A DNA stretch of 64,000 nucleotides from Hyposmocoma kahamanoa (Eukaryota > Arthropoda > Insecta > Lepidoptera > Cosmopterigidae): NCBI RefSeq assembly GCF_003589595.1, contig NW_020653337.1, positions 5,786,455 to 5,850,454 of the forward strand. Direction: 5' to 3'. The notes under the pieces were generated by a model. That model was not told where the DNA came from. It saw only the letters and a program-made list of their open reading frames with translations, and did not search any database. Positions 54,631-64,000 of this stretch are shown here, one piece after another (position 1 is the stretch's first letter; each line of letters begins with the position of its first letter). The translations under genes were made by a program, and so were the position numbers.

Positions 54631-55146
54631 GCGAGAAACAGCCCGCGTATAATAATCACAACTTCCGTTTCCTAATCTTATTTAATCATGTATTTTGCTA
54701 AACAGTACAATTACTGTATAGCAAAATACATAAATTTATACAAACGAGTTACTACTACTATGTACAATTTTTAGAGACGTCTTGTAAATGCTAATACAAT
54801 CAAGAAACAGCACGCGGTACAGTGGTCACAACTTCCGTTTCCGAATCTTAATTATTTATGTATTTTGCTAAACAGTACAATTACTGTATAGCAAAGTACT
54901 CAAATCTATGCAAATGAATTATTACTATTTATGTACAATTTTACAAAGATATTTTATAAATACTAGTATAATCGCGAAAAACACACAGTATAATAATCAG
55001 AACTTCCGGTACCGAATCTAATTTAATTATGTATTTTGCTATAGAATACAATATTACTGTATAGCAAAATACTCAAATTTACCCAAACAAATTACTAATA
55101 TTAATTTACAATATTATAAAGATATTTTAGGAATGCTAACACAAGT
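54631..55146 (+). repeat. Tandem array, ~171 bp unit, 3 copies, each with a hairpin
   Basis: Units start near 54631, 54801 and 54973. Each has AATCACAACTTCCGTTTCC-like DNA and then a palindrome: TATTTTGCTA, ACAGT, a short loop, ACTGTATAGCAAAATA. A run of ATTACTA and TACAATTTT follows. The hairpin is kept in all three units although the rest has diverged. Confidence 0.9.
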
Positions 55147-55520
55147 GATGGGGGCTAGTGTTCGACATGACATGATTCTTTCAAATAAGGTCGCCAACAC
55201 CAACCCTGTGTCGCAGTTTGGTGTGTAGTGTGCTTTACATTTTATTAAATTCTAACTTTTTGTACAAGTCTTTGGAATTATGAACTTTTGAAATTCAATA
55301 AACCGGATAAATCCGCTAATGTCTTAGAGGTGTAATACTTTCTTAAAATTTGAATGTAATCCCTCTCTGGGGGCCCACTATGAGCTCTTAGAGCAATCCT
55401 ATTTAAGCCTGTAAGTTGGATTGCTTGTTAAATTCGTACTATGACCTCATAAAAACAGATTTTAAGACTTTCGTGGTTGTTCACTAAATGATTATCACTA
55501 GTATCAGGTTTCTTACCACG
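55147..55520. other. Unassigned stretch
   Basis: Nothing recognised. Confidence 0.4.
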
Positions 55521-55910
55521 GTATGACTTCTTTTTATTTTCCCGATATTTCGGAACGGTTGCACGCTCCATGGTCACGGTTTGACTGGACGGCGGCAGAT
55601 GACAGCTTTATGAGCAGACATATCTGTCTACCCTCTTGCGCTGTCGACGACTACCTTCATCGCGATTGGTTGTGGCGTTACCATTGTCACTCACTTTTTT
55701 CACACAAACCACACTCACTGTATCCACACGCGAAACTGAACTCGAGGTGTTTTTGTTTTTATTACTGCACGCACTAAGGACCGGATTCCATGCACTGGAC
55801 AGTTTAAAACCATCATCACGGTTAAATGTTTTGTACTTCGTGATCTCGATGGCTTCTCGTACCAACCGTGTTCACATCATCGCCCAAAACACCTACATTC
55901 GGTCGTAAGC
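55521..55910 (-). pseudogene. Penelope-like element C-terminus and 3' region
   Basis: Minus strand: LVREAIEITKYKTFNRDDGF then KLSSAWNPVLSA, which resembles the extreme C-terminus of Penelope-like or GIY-YIG-bearing retroelement proteins (REAIEI ... NRDDG ... W). The downstream CGTGACCATGGAGCGTGCAA and GAAATATCGGGAAAATAAAA are the 3' region; a related piece lies at 56895-56990. No RT core here. The family call rests on a short match. Confidence 0.55.
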
Positions 55911-56732
55911 AATTCAAAAAAGTTACTCCGTGACTAACTTTTTTTTGATCTTGTCAGATTTTTAAGAAATTTCGTTTAAGTTTCATTATATTTTTAGTTT
56001 CATAATTATTTGATAGCTTCAAGCTATATAGCCAATTGTCAATAAATAAATACTATTATTCTATTGAGCATTTTTTGAAAGTTTTTGCTCGAGTTCCCAA
56101 TCTTTAAAGTATTATTGATAAATAATTGGCATGAATGTTATTGCAAATTTTAAATGGAATTTTAATCATTTTAATAATTTTATTGACTTAGCAAAAATCG
56201 CAAAATAACTTTGAAATAGTACCAAATTTGATTTTAATCCAATCAATGAAAATGTAAGAATACAAGATACGTTCCAATTATGTTATCAAATTAAAAACTC
56301 ACTTTATTAATTTCAATGGTAATGACTAGACATGACAAGAATTGTTGTCGTACGACAAATTGTAAAGTATGATAGAAAAGTTGCCGATATTACAAAACAA
56401 CGTAGTAAGTATAATCAATAATAAAATTAATTAAAAAAATATAATTATATTATTGTCAATTTGAACGACAATCGGTTAATCGTGCTTGAACGCTCGCAAT
56501 CCTACATCAGTCTATTTCTGTCATATGATTTTGTATGTAGTTCCATCTCGCTCTTGATAGATGTCAGCTAGCCAGGCAGAGACAATAATTAATGTTTAAA
56601 AAGTAAAACTCATCATCCTGTCGTGCCATTCCCGTTCAACTTTGTGTAGGTCATGATACGAATTTAAACAACTCACTTTTACCACGTTCCACCGACCACG
56701 AAGCTCATAGTAGGCCCCCTGTACTCTGTTTC
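55911..56732. other. Unassigned AT-rich stretch
   Basis: Nothing recognised. Confidence 0.4.
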
Positions 56733-56851
56733 GAACAAAAAAGATAAAAAAAAATCGGTTCACAAATGTTGGAATAATTGCGTAACATATACTAAAAAAA
56801 AATACAGCCGAATTAAGAACCTTCTCCTTTTTTTTGAAGCAAATTAAAAAG
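56733..56851 (-). mobile_element. Family D element, right part
   Basis: AAAATCGGTTCACAAATGTT, GGAATAATTGCGTAACATAT and CCTTCTCCTTTTTTTTGAAG match the right end of the D copies. Confidence 0.65.
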
Positions 56852-56894
56852 GTTATAAACTGACGGCATGGTTATAGTTATTAAATAAAAATTT

Positions 56895-56990
56895 ACATTT
56901 GTTGTTATCTAACATGCTCCGTAGTCACGGGTTGACTGGGCATTAGCAGTTAACAGCTTGAAAAACAGATATTTTTGTCGCATTTATCGG
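56895..56990 (-). repeat. Fragment of the 55521-55910 3' region
   Basis: CATGCTCCGTAGTCACGGGT TGACTGG and TTAACAGCTTGAAAAACAGA match CACGCTCCATGGTCACGGTT TGACTGG of the Penelope-like tail. Confidence 0.6.
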
Positions 56991-58364
56991 GAAATCTAAA
57001 ATGGAGGGAAAATGGCAAGAAGTCATATCGTAGCAAGAACGATAACTAATAATAATTATTTACTGAATAACCATAAAAATATATTTAACTTCTATTTACT
57101 TTTACTAACTTCTGCTGTCTACATAATTATATTTTAATATAAAATTAACATGACATTAACACGAAACAGAGTCAAACTACATTAAAATAAACTGTTACTT
57201 TTGACTAAAAAAAAATTTTAATGTCTCACAATTATTTCCTTAAATGACGATTTCAGTGTATTAACAATGATTTCTGACATTCCCATATCGTTTTTGTATA
57301 CGACACTATAACAAAAAGTAATTAAATGTATTTAAAAAAAGTTGTATTCAACAAAAAAGTAAAAAATAAAATTTGATAAGATTTATATGTCACGTAGCAG
57401 TTCATTCAAATGGTTCCATTTTGTATCGAGTTTATTATGCTCGTAGCATTGTGTAGCTCTCGCTTTGTGCTACGACGCTACGGTTTGTAGCACGTATCTA
57501 GTTTTTAGAGTTCCTTAGTGAAAATTGGTATAACCAAATGCTTATAAGTTTCAGTATATATAAATAGTGGTCTGTATTTTTACGGTTTAAAGCATATTAA
57601 AGTCATTTGCACAAAGTGCACTAGCAAGCAGCTCTCTAGCGTATAAGTTACAACAAACCAAACAAAGGTTGGCGGCGAGTGTTGATGTTGCCTATACGTA
57701 TTGAATTTTTATTTGCGATGTAATGGAACCCATGTACTATCAGCAAATTTCTTGCGTCTTCACCTTAAGGATTCCGTTTGTGTGCAAGCAAAAACAATCC
57801 GTTGCTACGTGTAGCCACCCGTAGCTTGATTCTTCTTTGTACAGCTTGTTCTTCGTCTTATAAATCTCAGCCTATGGGCATATAGAAAGCATAGGCGATA
57901 TTTTGATTATAATTCACACGAACGTTTCGAACAGAAATAATATTGTCTGAGTAAAAACGGTAAAGAAATTTAGTAGTTTTAACAAGTTAAAGTGTAACTC
58001 TTATACATTATAAAGTTGAAATAGAATACGATTAAGTTAACTTACGTAACGGTAGTGAAATTTTAACAAATTCGTGTCCGACACGCTCTTGACCCCTTTT
58101 TTTACTTCAATAGCTTTGTATTTTTTTCATTGACATTTAGTTTCCCGATGGAAATAAAATATTTGAAATTTGAAAAAAATAATTTTAGAATGATGTTTGA
58201 GATTCTTTACAGATTGTGAATTTTTTCCAGTATGTATGAGTATGATTAAATTGTATTTTTAACAGTACCAATATGACAATAATATGTTATTCATATGACG
58301 CCGTAGTTCATGGCAGAATTCGTAAGAATGAATAACAGTTGAAAAATGAAAAGTAAACTTCTGG
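56991..58364. other. Unassigned AT-rich stretch, 1.4 kb
   Basis: No gene and no repeat recognised. Confidence 0.4.
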
Positions 58365-58475
58365 ATCGAGATGAAGAAGTCGCGGGCTCGATTCTCGGTA
58401 GGAACAATTTAAGAATCGAAATTTTCTAAATTGGTTCTGGTCTAGGTGTTTGGAGTTTCAGAGAATTGCCGACTT
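58365..58475 (+). mobile_element. tRNA-derived SINE, family 3
   Basis: GAGATGAAGAAGTCGCGGGC TCGATTCTCGGTAGG holds a degenerate B-box, followed by the body ATTTTCTAAATTGGTTCTGG TCTAGGTG. The upstream A-box part is poor. Confidence 0.6.
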
Positions 58476-58766
58476 TGAAATCAAGTAATTAGTGTGGTAA
58501 TTAAACAACATTTAGGTTCGTAATTAGAAGTGTAAACGGAAAGTAATTTAAAAAGTTTCCTTTTCAATATCAACACACACACGCTTACAATTTTAAGTTG
58601 TAAGCGTTGCTATGTTCAATACTCAACAATTTCACTTTTTACAATGTACCTAATTGTCACGTCCCGCCATCTTTGTTTCCTAAACAAATTAATTAGTCAA
58701 CGTTCCACACATTCCACAACATTCCTTTTACGAATAAAAATAAAACTCGTGTTTTACAAATAATAT
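58476..58766. other. Unassigned stretch
   Basis: Nothing recognised; an ACACACACGCTTACAATTTT AAGTTGTAAGCG short hairpin lies at 58575-58606. Confidence 0.45.
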
Positions 58767-59034
58767 TTTTTTTATCAGACAAAATGCGGAACGAACAAGT
58801 CATGTAAGCAACACGCCTGTCCATAATAGTGCCGCTCAGGGCTTCTAATCGCAAAGATCTGTGAGGCACTGCCACTGCACCCGTTACCTTGAGACATAAG
58901 TTGATAAGTCCCATGTGCCTGTAAATTCACCAGTACCCTTACCCTTCACAACCGGAACACATGCTCATATTACTGCTTGGCGGCAGAAATAGGTAAGGTG
59001 CCAGTAATTCCCAGGACAAACTCTTTCACAAGGA
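58767..59034 (-). mobile_element. Rep-A copy
   Basis: Antisense Rep-A from TTTTTTTATCAGACAAAATG to CAAACTCTTTCACAAGGAG, with a 15 bp deletion before AAGCAACACGCCTGTCC. Confidence 0.76.
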
Positions 59035-59493
59035 GTAGAAAAGGAGTTTCAGACAAACCAGTAGATCAAAACAGGGTTCAAATGTATACATTTTTCTCCC
59101 ATTGTTTTTTGTGTTCCGTGATTAGCTACGAACTTTATTACATTGGTATTATGATTCATTTTCAACCTAACTGTCGCTTAGCCCTCTCGATCTTTAAAAC
59201 GTTAAACAATTTTAACGTATCTCAGTGTCAATTGTGTTGATAACACACATATCTCTCATATGGAAACCTATCCACGTAATGCATAGTATTCCGACTCGGA
59301 AGCTTGCATATGTTCTATAGGCTGACGTTGGAAGAACAGGTCCGTAGCAAGGATCAACTATTATTGGCACTGAAAGGTTTTTTAGATTATTTTAAAATAT
59401 ATCAGATTTTATAGGCTGGTTCAGATTTATCTGAGGACCGTCCGAGCGGAACTCCGGAGGGGAGTAACGCGTGTGGCGTTAGAACATCGTTTA
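59035..59493. other. Unassigned stretch
   Basis: 59413-59470 (GGCTGGTTCAGATTTATCTG) may be one end of a larger element ending near 60345 (ACAGCTGTGTAACAAGCCTT); the resemblance is weak. Confidence 0.35.
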
Positions 59494-59866
59494 AGCCTTC
59501 GTTTACACGGCATTGTCCTGCACGTTTTTTTAATGTATTCGGTTATAAACGTATACACAGCGTGGTGTTCACACGATATATTTTCATGCGTTACAATACT
59601 GAAGATTCGCTGGTTATTTTGTATTAATAAAATTATGCGTGCCTTCTTCCAAAAGATACTTCAATACTAGACGCCGCTTGTTCGGTGACTATTCGATAAA
59701 AAACGTATGACTTCACATCGTGTGAACGATTTGCATTAATACTATGCGGCACTACACACTGAATACGTTAAAGTTCATTCGATTTGCATGTCAAGTCCGT
59801 TGCGTATTCGATAAACGTATAGAGCTGTGCGCGTCTTTTTGCAGGACAAACACCATGTGACGGTCC
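59494..59866. mobile_element. MITE-like element, CGGCATTGTCCTGCACG ends
   Basis: The left end TTTACACGGCATTGTCCTGC ACGTTTTTTT is repeated inverted at 59840-59866 (TTTTTGCAGGACAAACACCA) and again at 60112-60148 (AAAAAAACGTGCAGTACAAT GGCC). A subterminal TTCACACGATA/ATCGTGTGAA pair is also inverted. There may be two nested or adjacent copies. Confidence 0.6.
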
Positions 59867-59868
59867 TG

Positions 59869-60066
59869 AGGGTCTACTCTCGTTTTCCGTCCGACATGTG
59901 TCCGAAACAATTACTGTCAAATAAGTAATATTCGACAAAATTAAAAGACAAGTATCAAGAATGAAGCGTCATTCGCATCACGCATCTTTTCATTTGGTCA
60001 CGTAGTGCTTATTTGGCAGTAATTGTTTCGGACGGATGTCGGACGGAGATCGAGAGTAGATCCCCT
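59869..60066. mobile_element. MITE, second copy of 19866-20056
   Basis: Ends GAGGGTCTACTCTCGTTTTC and GGAGATCGAGAGTAGATCCC with the shared GTCCGAAACAATTACTGTCA and CATTCGCATCACGC interior. It sits between repeats of the 59494 element. Confidence 0.8.
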
Positions 60067-60354
60067 GTATCTAATGTATGCGACACTGTTTATTCGGTAA
60101 GTTTTATACTGCAAAAAAACGTGCAGTACAATGGCCTGTGAACGGGGGATAACAGTGACGCGGATTGCTCCGTACGGGATATGCTCTGCGTGAACTCCAC
60201 ACGTTCACTGTAGGCAACTGTCTTCCGTGAATACCCCCCTTAAATTAAACACCTGATTCAGAGCACTGCGGGTTCTACGCATGCGGATGGCCCGCAAGCG
60301 GACAGTCAATACGGATCGTACGCACAGCTGTGTAACAAGCCTTAGTAATTGGTA

Positions 60355-60880
60355 CTTGTAAAACTGTCGTATTTTACGGGAGTTGCCGATTACGTTTCAA
60401 ACCTATATAATTGTAATGTGTAATTAAAAGTGTACAGAGTAGGTAATTATCGGTTTAATTACCTTAGCAAGGATCAGCGGTCGTTACTGCTAGGAGGTTG
60501 TTTAAATGATTTCGAATTCCATCAGTTTTTTGTAGAAGTTTTTACTTATAAAACTATGTAGTAATCGTCTTTTACGTGAGAGGACGATCACGTTGCTAAC
60601 CTATGTAATGTGTAATTAAAAGTAATCAGAGTAGGTAGTTGTACCGGTTTAGTTACTTTAGCAAAGATAAGCAGTCGTTAGCGCTAGAGGGGCTTTTTAA
60701 AGATTTCGAATTCCATCAGCTTTTCTTACGACTTTTGACTTATAAAACTTTGAAGCTATCGTCTTTTCCGAAAGTTAACGATTGCGTTGCTAGCTTATTT
60801 TATAGTAATGCGTAATTTATAGTGATCGGAGTAGGTAGTTATATCGGATTAATTACATTAGAGAGGAATAGCGGTCACTG
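60355..60880 (+). repeat. Tandem array, 190-200 bp unit, about 2.7 copies
   Basis: Anchors GTGTAATTAAAAG at 60419 and 60609 and GCGTAATTTATAG at 60810. Each unit has GAGTAGGTARTT, CCGGTTTA-like, AGCAGTCGTTA-like, GATTTCGAATTCCATCAGYT and GACTTATAAAACT. Confidence 0.88.
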
Positions 60881-61379
60881 GTCATACTTTGGAGAATCTG
60901 CCTTACGATTGAGTAGTTTCTAGTAGAGTTTAATCAATGTGACTATTTCATGTGTAATGTTTATCCATGAAATAAAGATTATTTGAATTGGTGCCAGGGG
61001 ATTTTTGGATTGTTTTAAATTCTGTTGTGATACCGGATTAATTTACCTCAACCGTAACGTGAAAGTGAACAATGTTCATTTATACATTTTTTCTTGCCTT
61101 AATATATGACTACGCATCTGAAAATATTCAAATGAGATTTGAAAAAGTGATGGTAAAAAAGTCTCGATTGAGATATACTAAGAAAAAATATAATTGATGA
61201 CTGAAATGGATTTTATATGTCATTAGAAATACACATTAAAAGTTTAGGAAAATTTTATGATCATTAGTCAACTCAATTAAAATGTTGTACTGTATACGGA
61301 TATTTAAAAAATAATATTTTAGCGCGTTGAAACGCAAATGGGAAAGTTTTAAGTTTATAATTCACAAAAATAACTCCAT
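60881..61379. other. Unassigned AT-rich stretch
   Basis: 60940-60995 resembles a LINE-type 3' end (CATGAAATAAAGATTATTTG). Nothing else. Confidence 0.4.
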
Positions 61380-61555
61380 AAACTGATGAATCGTTTTCCG
61401 AATCCGAAAATGTCAAAATCTCATTTTATCCCTAAAAAAAAAGGTATACATGCGATATTCGTATTTTCTTGGGTTTCAATTGGACTAAGTATGACAACCG
61501 AAGTGAGTTCGTGTTTTCTAGATTTCTATGGTCTCGCGCTAAAGTGCAGAATTTC
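61380..61555 (-). repeat. Rep-B copy
   Basis: Antisense Rep-B: GCGATATTCGTATTTTCTTG, GTGTTTTCTAGATTTCTATG GTCTCG. Confidence 0.6.
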
Positions 61556-61764
61556 ATTGTAAATAATGCAAAGCCACGCACATTTTTACAAAGCCGTCAA
61601 AAAGATTGCAAATAGATTGAAATGTGTTATAGCATCTATCGTATTACTCCGAAATAGATCGCTGGTTTACACTTGTTTTGCCTTTACAAAAAATATTTTA
61701 ATGGACACGGCTTTGATAACGAAGAAGCTATGACATGATATTATAGAGCTGTGTTTTTGTGATA

Positions 61765-61967
61765 ATAATAATAAAAATAAAATATGAACGCACACACTAC
61801 ACTACGGAAACCTTACATTGTGGTTGCCAAGGACAAACACAAACTACACCCAAACTTACGTTAAAAATAAATGTAGGCCACACAAATATTTCTCCCAGCC
61901 CGGAAATCGAACGCGAGACCTCTGGTTGACAGAATAGCATGATAACCATTTGGCCACAGAGGCAGTT
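61765..61967 (-). mobile_element. tRNA-derived SINE, family 1
   Basis: TAATAATAATAAAAATAAAA tail, CGCACACACTACACTACGGA, AAATGTAGGCCACACAAATA body and minus-strand head with TGGCCAAATGG and CGTTCGATTTCC boxes. Confidence 0.8.
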
Positions 61968-62277
61968 GAAAAATTCTTGCCTTTCATAAAAATTCTTGTA
62001 TATTTACTTATAAAATCCAAAAATTTTTATGAAAGGCGTTTTCCGAAATTATGCGAAAGATAGCAAAAGATGACCAATACATAATTTATTAAAGTTTGAT
62101 CACACCACGCAACACGATTTTATTTCTGAGTTATGTATATCATATTATAATTGGTTTTAACATAAAAACATGAAAAAATGTTCTTTCCCAGCAAGATCTT
62201 TGCATTTGTGGTCAAGGCAACGAAAGTTGAAATTTGCATACCATTAAGGAAGCATACTAATTTGTGGGGTCGCTTTA
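61968..62277. other. Unassigned AT-rich stretch with a hairpin
   Basis: 61978-62036 holds an inverted repeat: GCCTTTCATAAAAATTCTTG and AAATTTTTATGAAAGGCG. Confidence 0.5.
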
Positions 62278-62768
62278 TTAACCGACTTCAAAAAAAGGAG
62301 GAAGCTCTCAATTCGACTGTATTTTTTTTGTTTGTTACGCGATATCTTTTTATGATTTTTTTTGTTGGAAAGAGAAGTACACCCGTACTTCAGTATTGGT
62401 CCCTTTTTTTTTTTTTTTTTTTTTTTATATACATGACAGGTAAATGACTCCACTCCACCTGATGTTAAGTGGAAAGTGGTATCCAAACGCGAAGGAACCT
62501 AGTGCAGCGATGAAACCCTCACTGCACTAGCCACCTCCACCCTGCCTGCCTACAATATGCCTCTTTACACCTCGTTTGAAGGACCCCATATCATAAGAGG
62601 GAGGGAAGACATGTGCCGGAAGGGACTAAATTTAAATTCGATAAAAATAATCCACCTCTAGGGGTGGCAAACTAGTGAATCAAAGCGGTTTCGTGCACTT
62701 TCCGGTAGCCGATATCAATAAAATTTGGCAAACAAATGTAATTTCACGAACTTTTTTTTATACAAAAA
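62278..62768 (+). mobile_element. Family D element split by an insertion
   Basis: 62278-62402 is the left half (TTAACCGACTTCAAAAAAAG GAGG to CAGTATTGGTCCC) and 62628-62768 the right half (TAAATTTAAATTCGATAAAA, CCACCTCTAGGGGTGGCAAA). Confidence 0.78.
62403..62627 (-). mobile_element. Retroposon 3' end inserted in family D
   Basis: A run of about 24 T at its left (a poly-A tail on the minus strand), then CAGGTAAATGACTCCACTCC ACCTGATGTTAAGTGG and GTGCAGCGATGAAACCCTCA. Because the tail is long and little interrupted, this is one of the younger insertions. It is a LINE or SINE 3' end; the source family is not identified. Confidence 0.7.
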
Positions 62769-63084
62769 TTTTGTTAAGACAAAAAGGGAACATTATATTT
62801 AAAATCTTTAGCATATTTCAAACAAAATTTTATAAATTAGTGACAAAGAACCTAGAAATGTGTAGATTTACGAGATTATGTAAATACCACTATGTTGCTA
62901 TGTAATCAGGCAGTTATGTAAATACTGGTGTAACAGCCACAAAAACCAAGTTTCAGGTACATAGCTACTCTTTTCTACATACTCGCTGTTCCATTAAACA
63001 GAAACCAATACTGCCAAATCAGAAACAGAACGTTTTTGAAAATTTGTTACAGTGTTTTTTTTTTTAATTTTTCATTCGCATTGA

Positions 63085-63343
63085 GCAGCAGTAGAGTTCT
63101 TTGTATGAGCGTTACTGCGTTCCGATTTTGAAGGGTAAGCGCATTTGCATACCGCATCCGTTTCGTTTTCGTTTCGAATCCTAGACTATAGAAATCTAGA
63201 AAACTCGAACCCACTCTCTGGCAGTGCATCTCAGATTTTTGTGATTTAAACCTTTGAATGGCTCTGCAAGTGTTATGGACAGGCGTGTCGCTTACCACCA
63301 GGCCCACGATTTGTTCGTCCCGCAACTTGGTATCATAAAAACA
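63085..63343 (+). mobile_element. Rep-A copy with Rep-B-like piece inside
   Basis: The left part (GAGCAGCAGTAGAGTTCTTT, GTTACTGCGTTCCGATTTTG AAGGGTAAG) and the right part (GGACAGGCGTGTCGCTTACC to CAACTTGGTATCATAAAAAC) are Rep-A. Between them 63133-63208 is Rep-B-like (CGAATCCTAGACTATAGAAA TCTAGAAAAC). Confidence 0.72.
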
Positions 63344-63948
63344 AAACATTGATAGCGCGCAGACTTTTCAAGCAAGCCAATATTTAAATTCCATACATTA
63401 AGTTTCTATCAAGGATGAAAATGTAAACGACTAAATTAAGATCCAAGATTTGTTTAATAATGGGTATTTTCAGGTGAAAAAGAGAGAGAGCGGTTTTAAT
63501 GTGGCGCAAAACTTATCGTTTCCAAGCAATTTCATTTTACTGTTTTTCTCAACTACGGCGTCAATGACATAAGAAAAACCAGCTTTTTCTTAATATCTCT
63601 ATTTTTGACAACAGATTCTTTTCAATGCTTCTGCCTTTTTGATATTTTTTTTATTTAGAAAAACATTCAGGCACAAACAAGTCTTACAAAAAATATAAAA
63701 AATTATTTACAAATCAGAATGTTCCATAAAATAAGTACAAGTATTACGAAATATAAATTTGTACAATGAACACCTATTCAAAAAAGAAAAGAATTGGTGA
63801 TACCTATCAGAATGGAAATACACAAAGGGTGATGATGTAGGCAGCAATTAAACCAGCTGTCACAGAAGTTTTAGTCTATTGTAATTCATTCATGGGGTCC
63901 TCTATCAAATATTACATCTCCCACTTTTTGCTTGTAATTGTAAACATA
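63344..63948. other. Unassigned AT-rich stretch
   Basis: Nothing recognised. Confidence 0.4.
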
Positions 63949-64000
63949 TCGAGTTCTAGGTTCTCGCGATTGTTAAACATAGGAAATGAAACTATTTTTC
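63949..64000 (+). repeat. Family H fragment at window end
   Basis: TCGAGTTCTAGGTTCTCGCG and GGAAATGAAACTATTTTTC match 50556-50600 and the complement of 1-155. It runs off the window. Confidence 0.55.

Noticed and set aside
55523..55777. 84-codon plus-strand frame
   Set aside because: It lies antisense to the Penelope-like tail, whose minus-strand peptide is the recognisable one.

Overview
The window is eukaryotic DNA that is AT-rich, gene-poor and dominated by decayed transposable elements. I judge it lepidopteran (butterfly or moth) with good but not complete confidence. The grounds are tRNA-derived SINEs, CR1-, jockey- and RTE-like LINE tails, the CGACTTCAAAA-bounded short element, the abundant ~280 bp SINE-like repeat, and the TTAGG/CCTAA-type telomere-like motif, a combination I associate with moth and butterfly genomes. 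I see no host gene, rRNA, functional tRNA or CRISPR array. Two 400 bp runs of N (1505-1904 and 33488-33887) are assembly gaps.

Layout. 1-9600: SINEs, a Harbinger-like MITE, a gapped LINE reverse-transcriptase pseudogene (1905-3430), a repeat carrying a telomere-like (CCTAA) run, and an ORF1-type element remnant that hosts a small intact reading frame. 9585-11400: a foldback element with ~375 bp inverted arms. 12999-14290: the best-preserved reverse-transcriptase fragment. 15000-24500: a dense mix of short repeats, including two well-bounded MITEs. 24483-27800: an inverted SINE pair, a GC-rich island found again inverted at 53624-54372, and the only long intact reading frame (332 codons, 26784-27782, minus), which looks like a LINE-type ORF1 protein. 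28700-39300: LINE tails of three kinds, a Tc1/mariner-type MITE and a ~100 bp tandem repeat at the second gap. 39500-48000: more SINEs, a ~107 bp tandem array, a 280 bp direct duplication and a GATAGATGCC-bounded element. 49060-50290: a three-level nest (ORF1-type element, LINE fragment inside it, MITE with a clean 8 bp target duplication inside that). 52000-64000: LINE tails, the second GC-rich island, two more tandem arrays and a Penelope-like tail.

Working relations. Nothing here forms a host pathway. The relations are between mobile elements: autonomous LINE families (several clades, all 5'-truncated or broken) and the short non-autonomous repeats beside them. Repeated families within the window allow some insertions to be dated relative to each other and some target sites to be confirmed against an uninterrupted copy. 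No new defence or metabolic system was found. The items most worth checking are the GC-rich island pair next to telomere-like motifs, the intact ORF1-type frame, the 65-codon frame inside an element's 3' region, and the hairpin-bearing tandem array.
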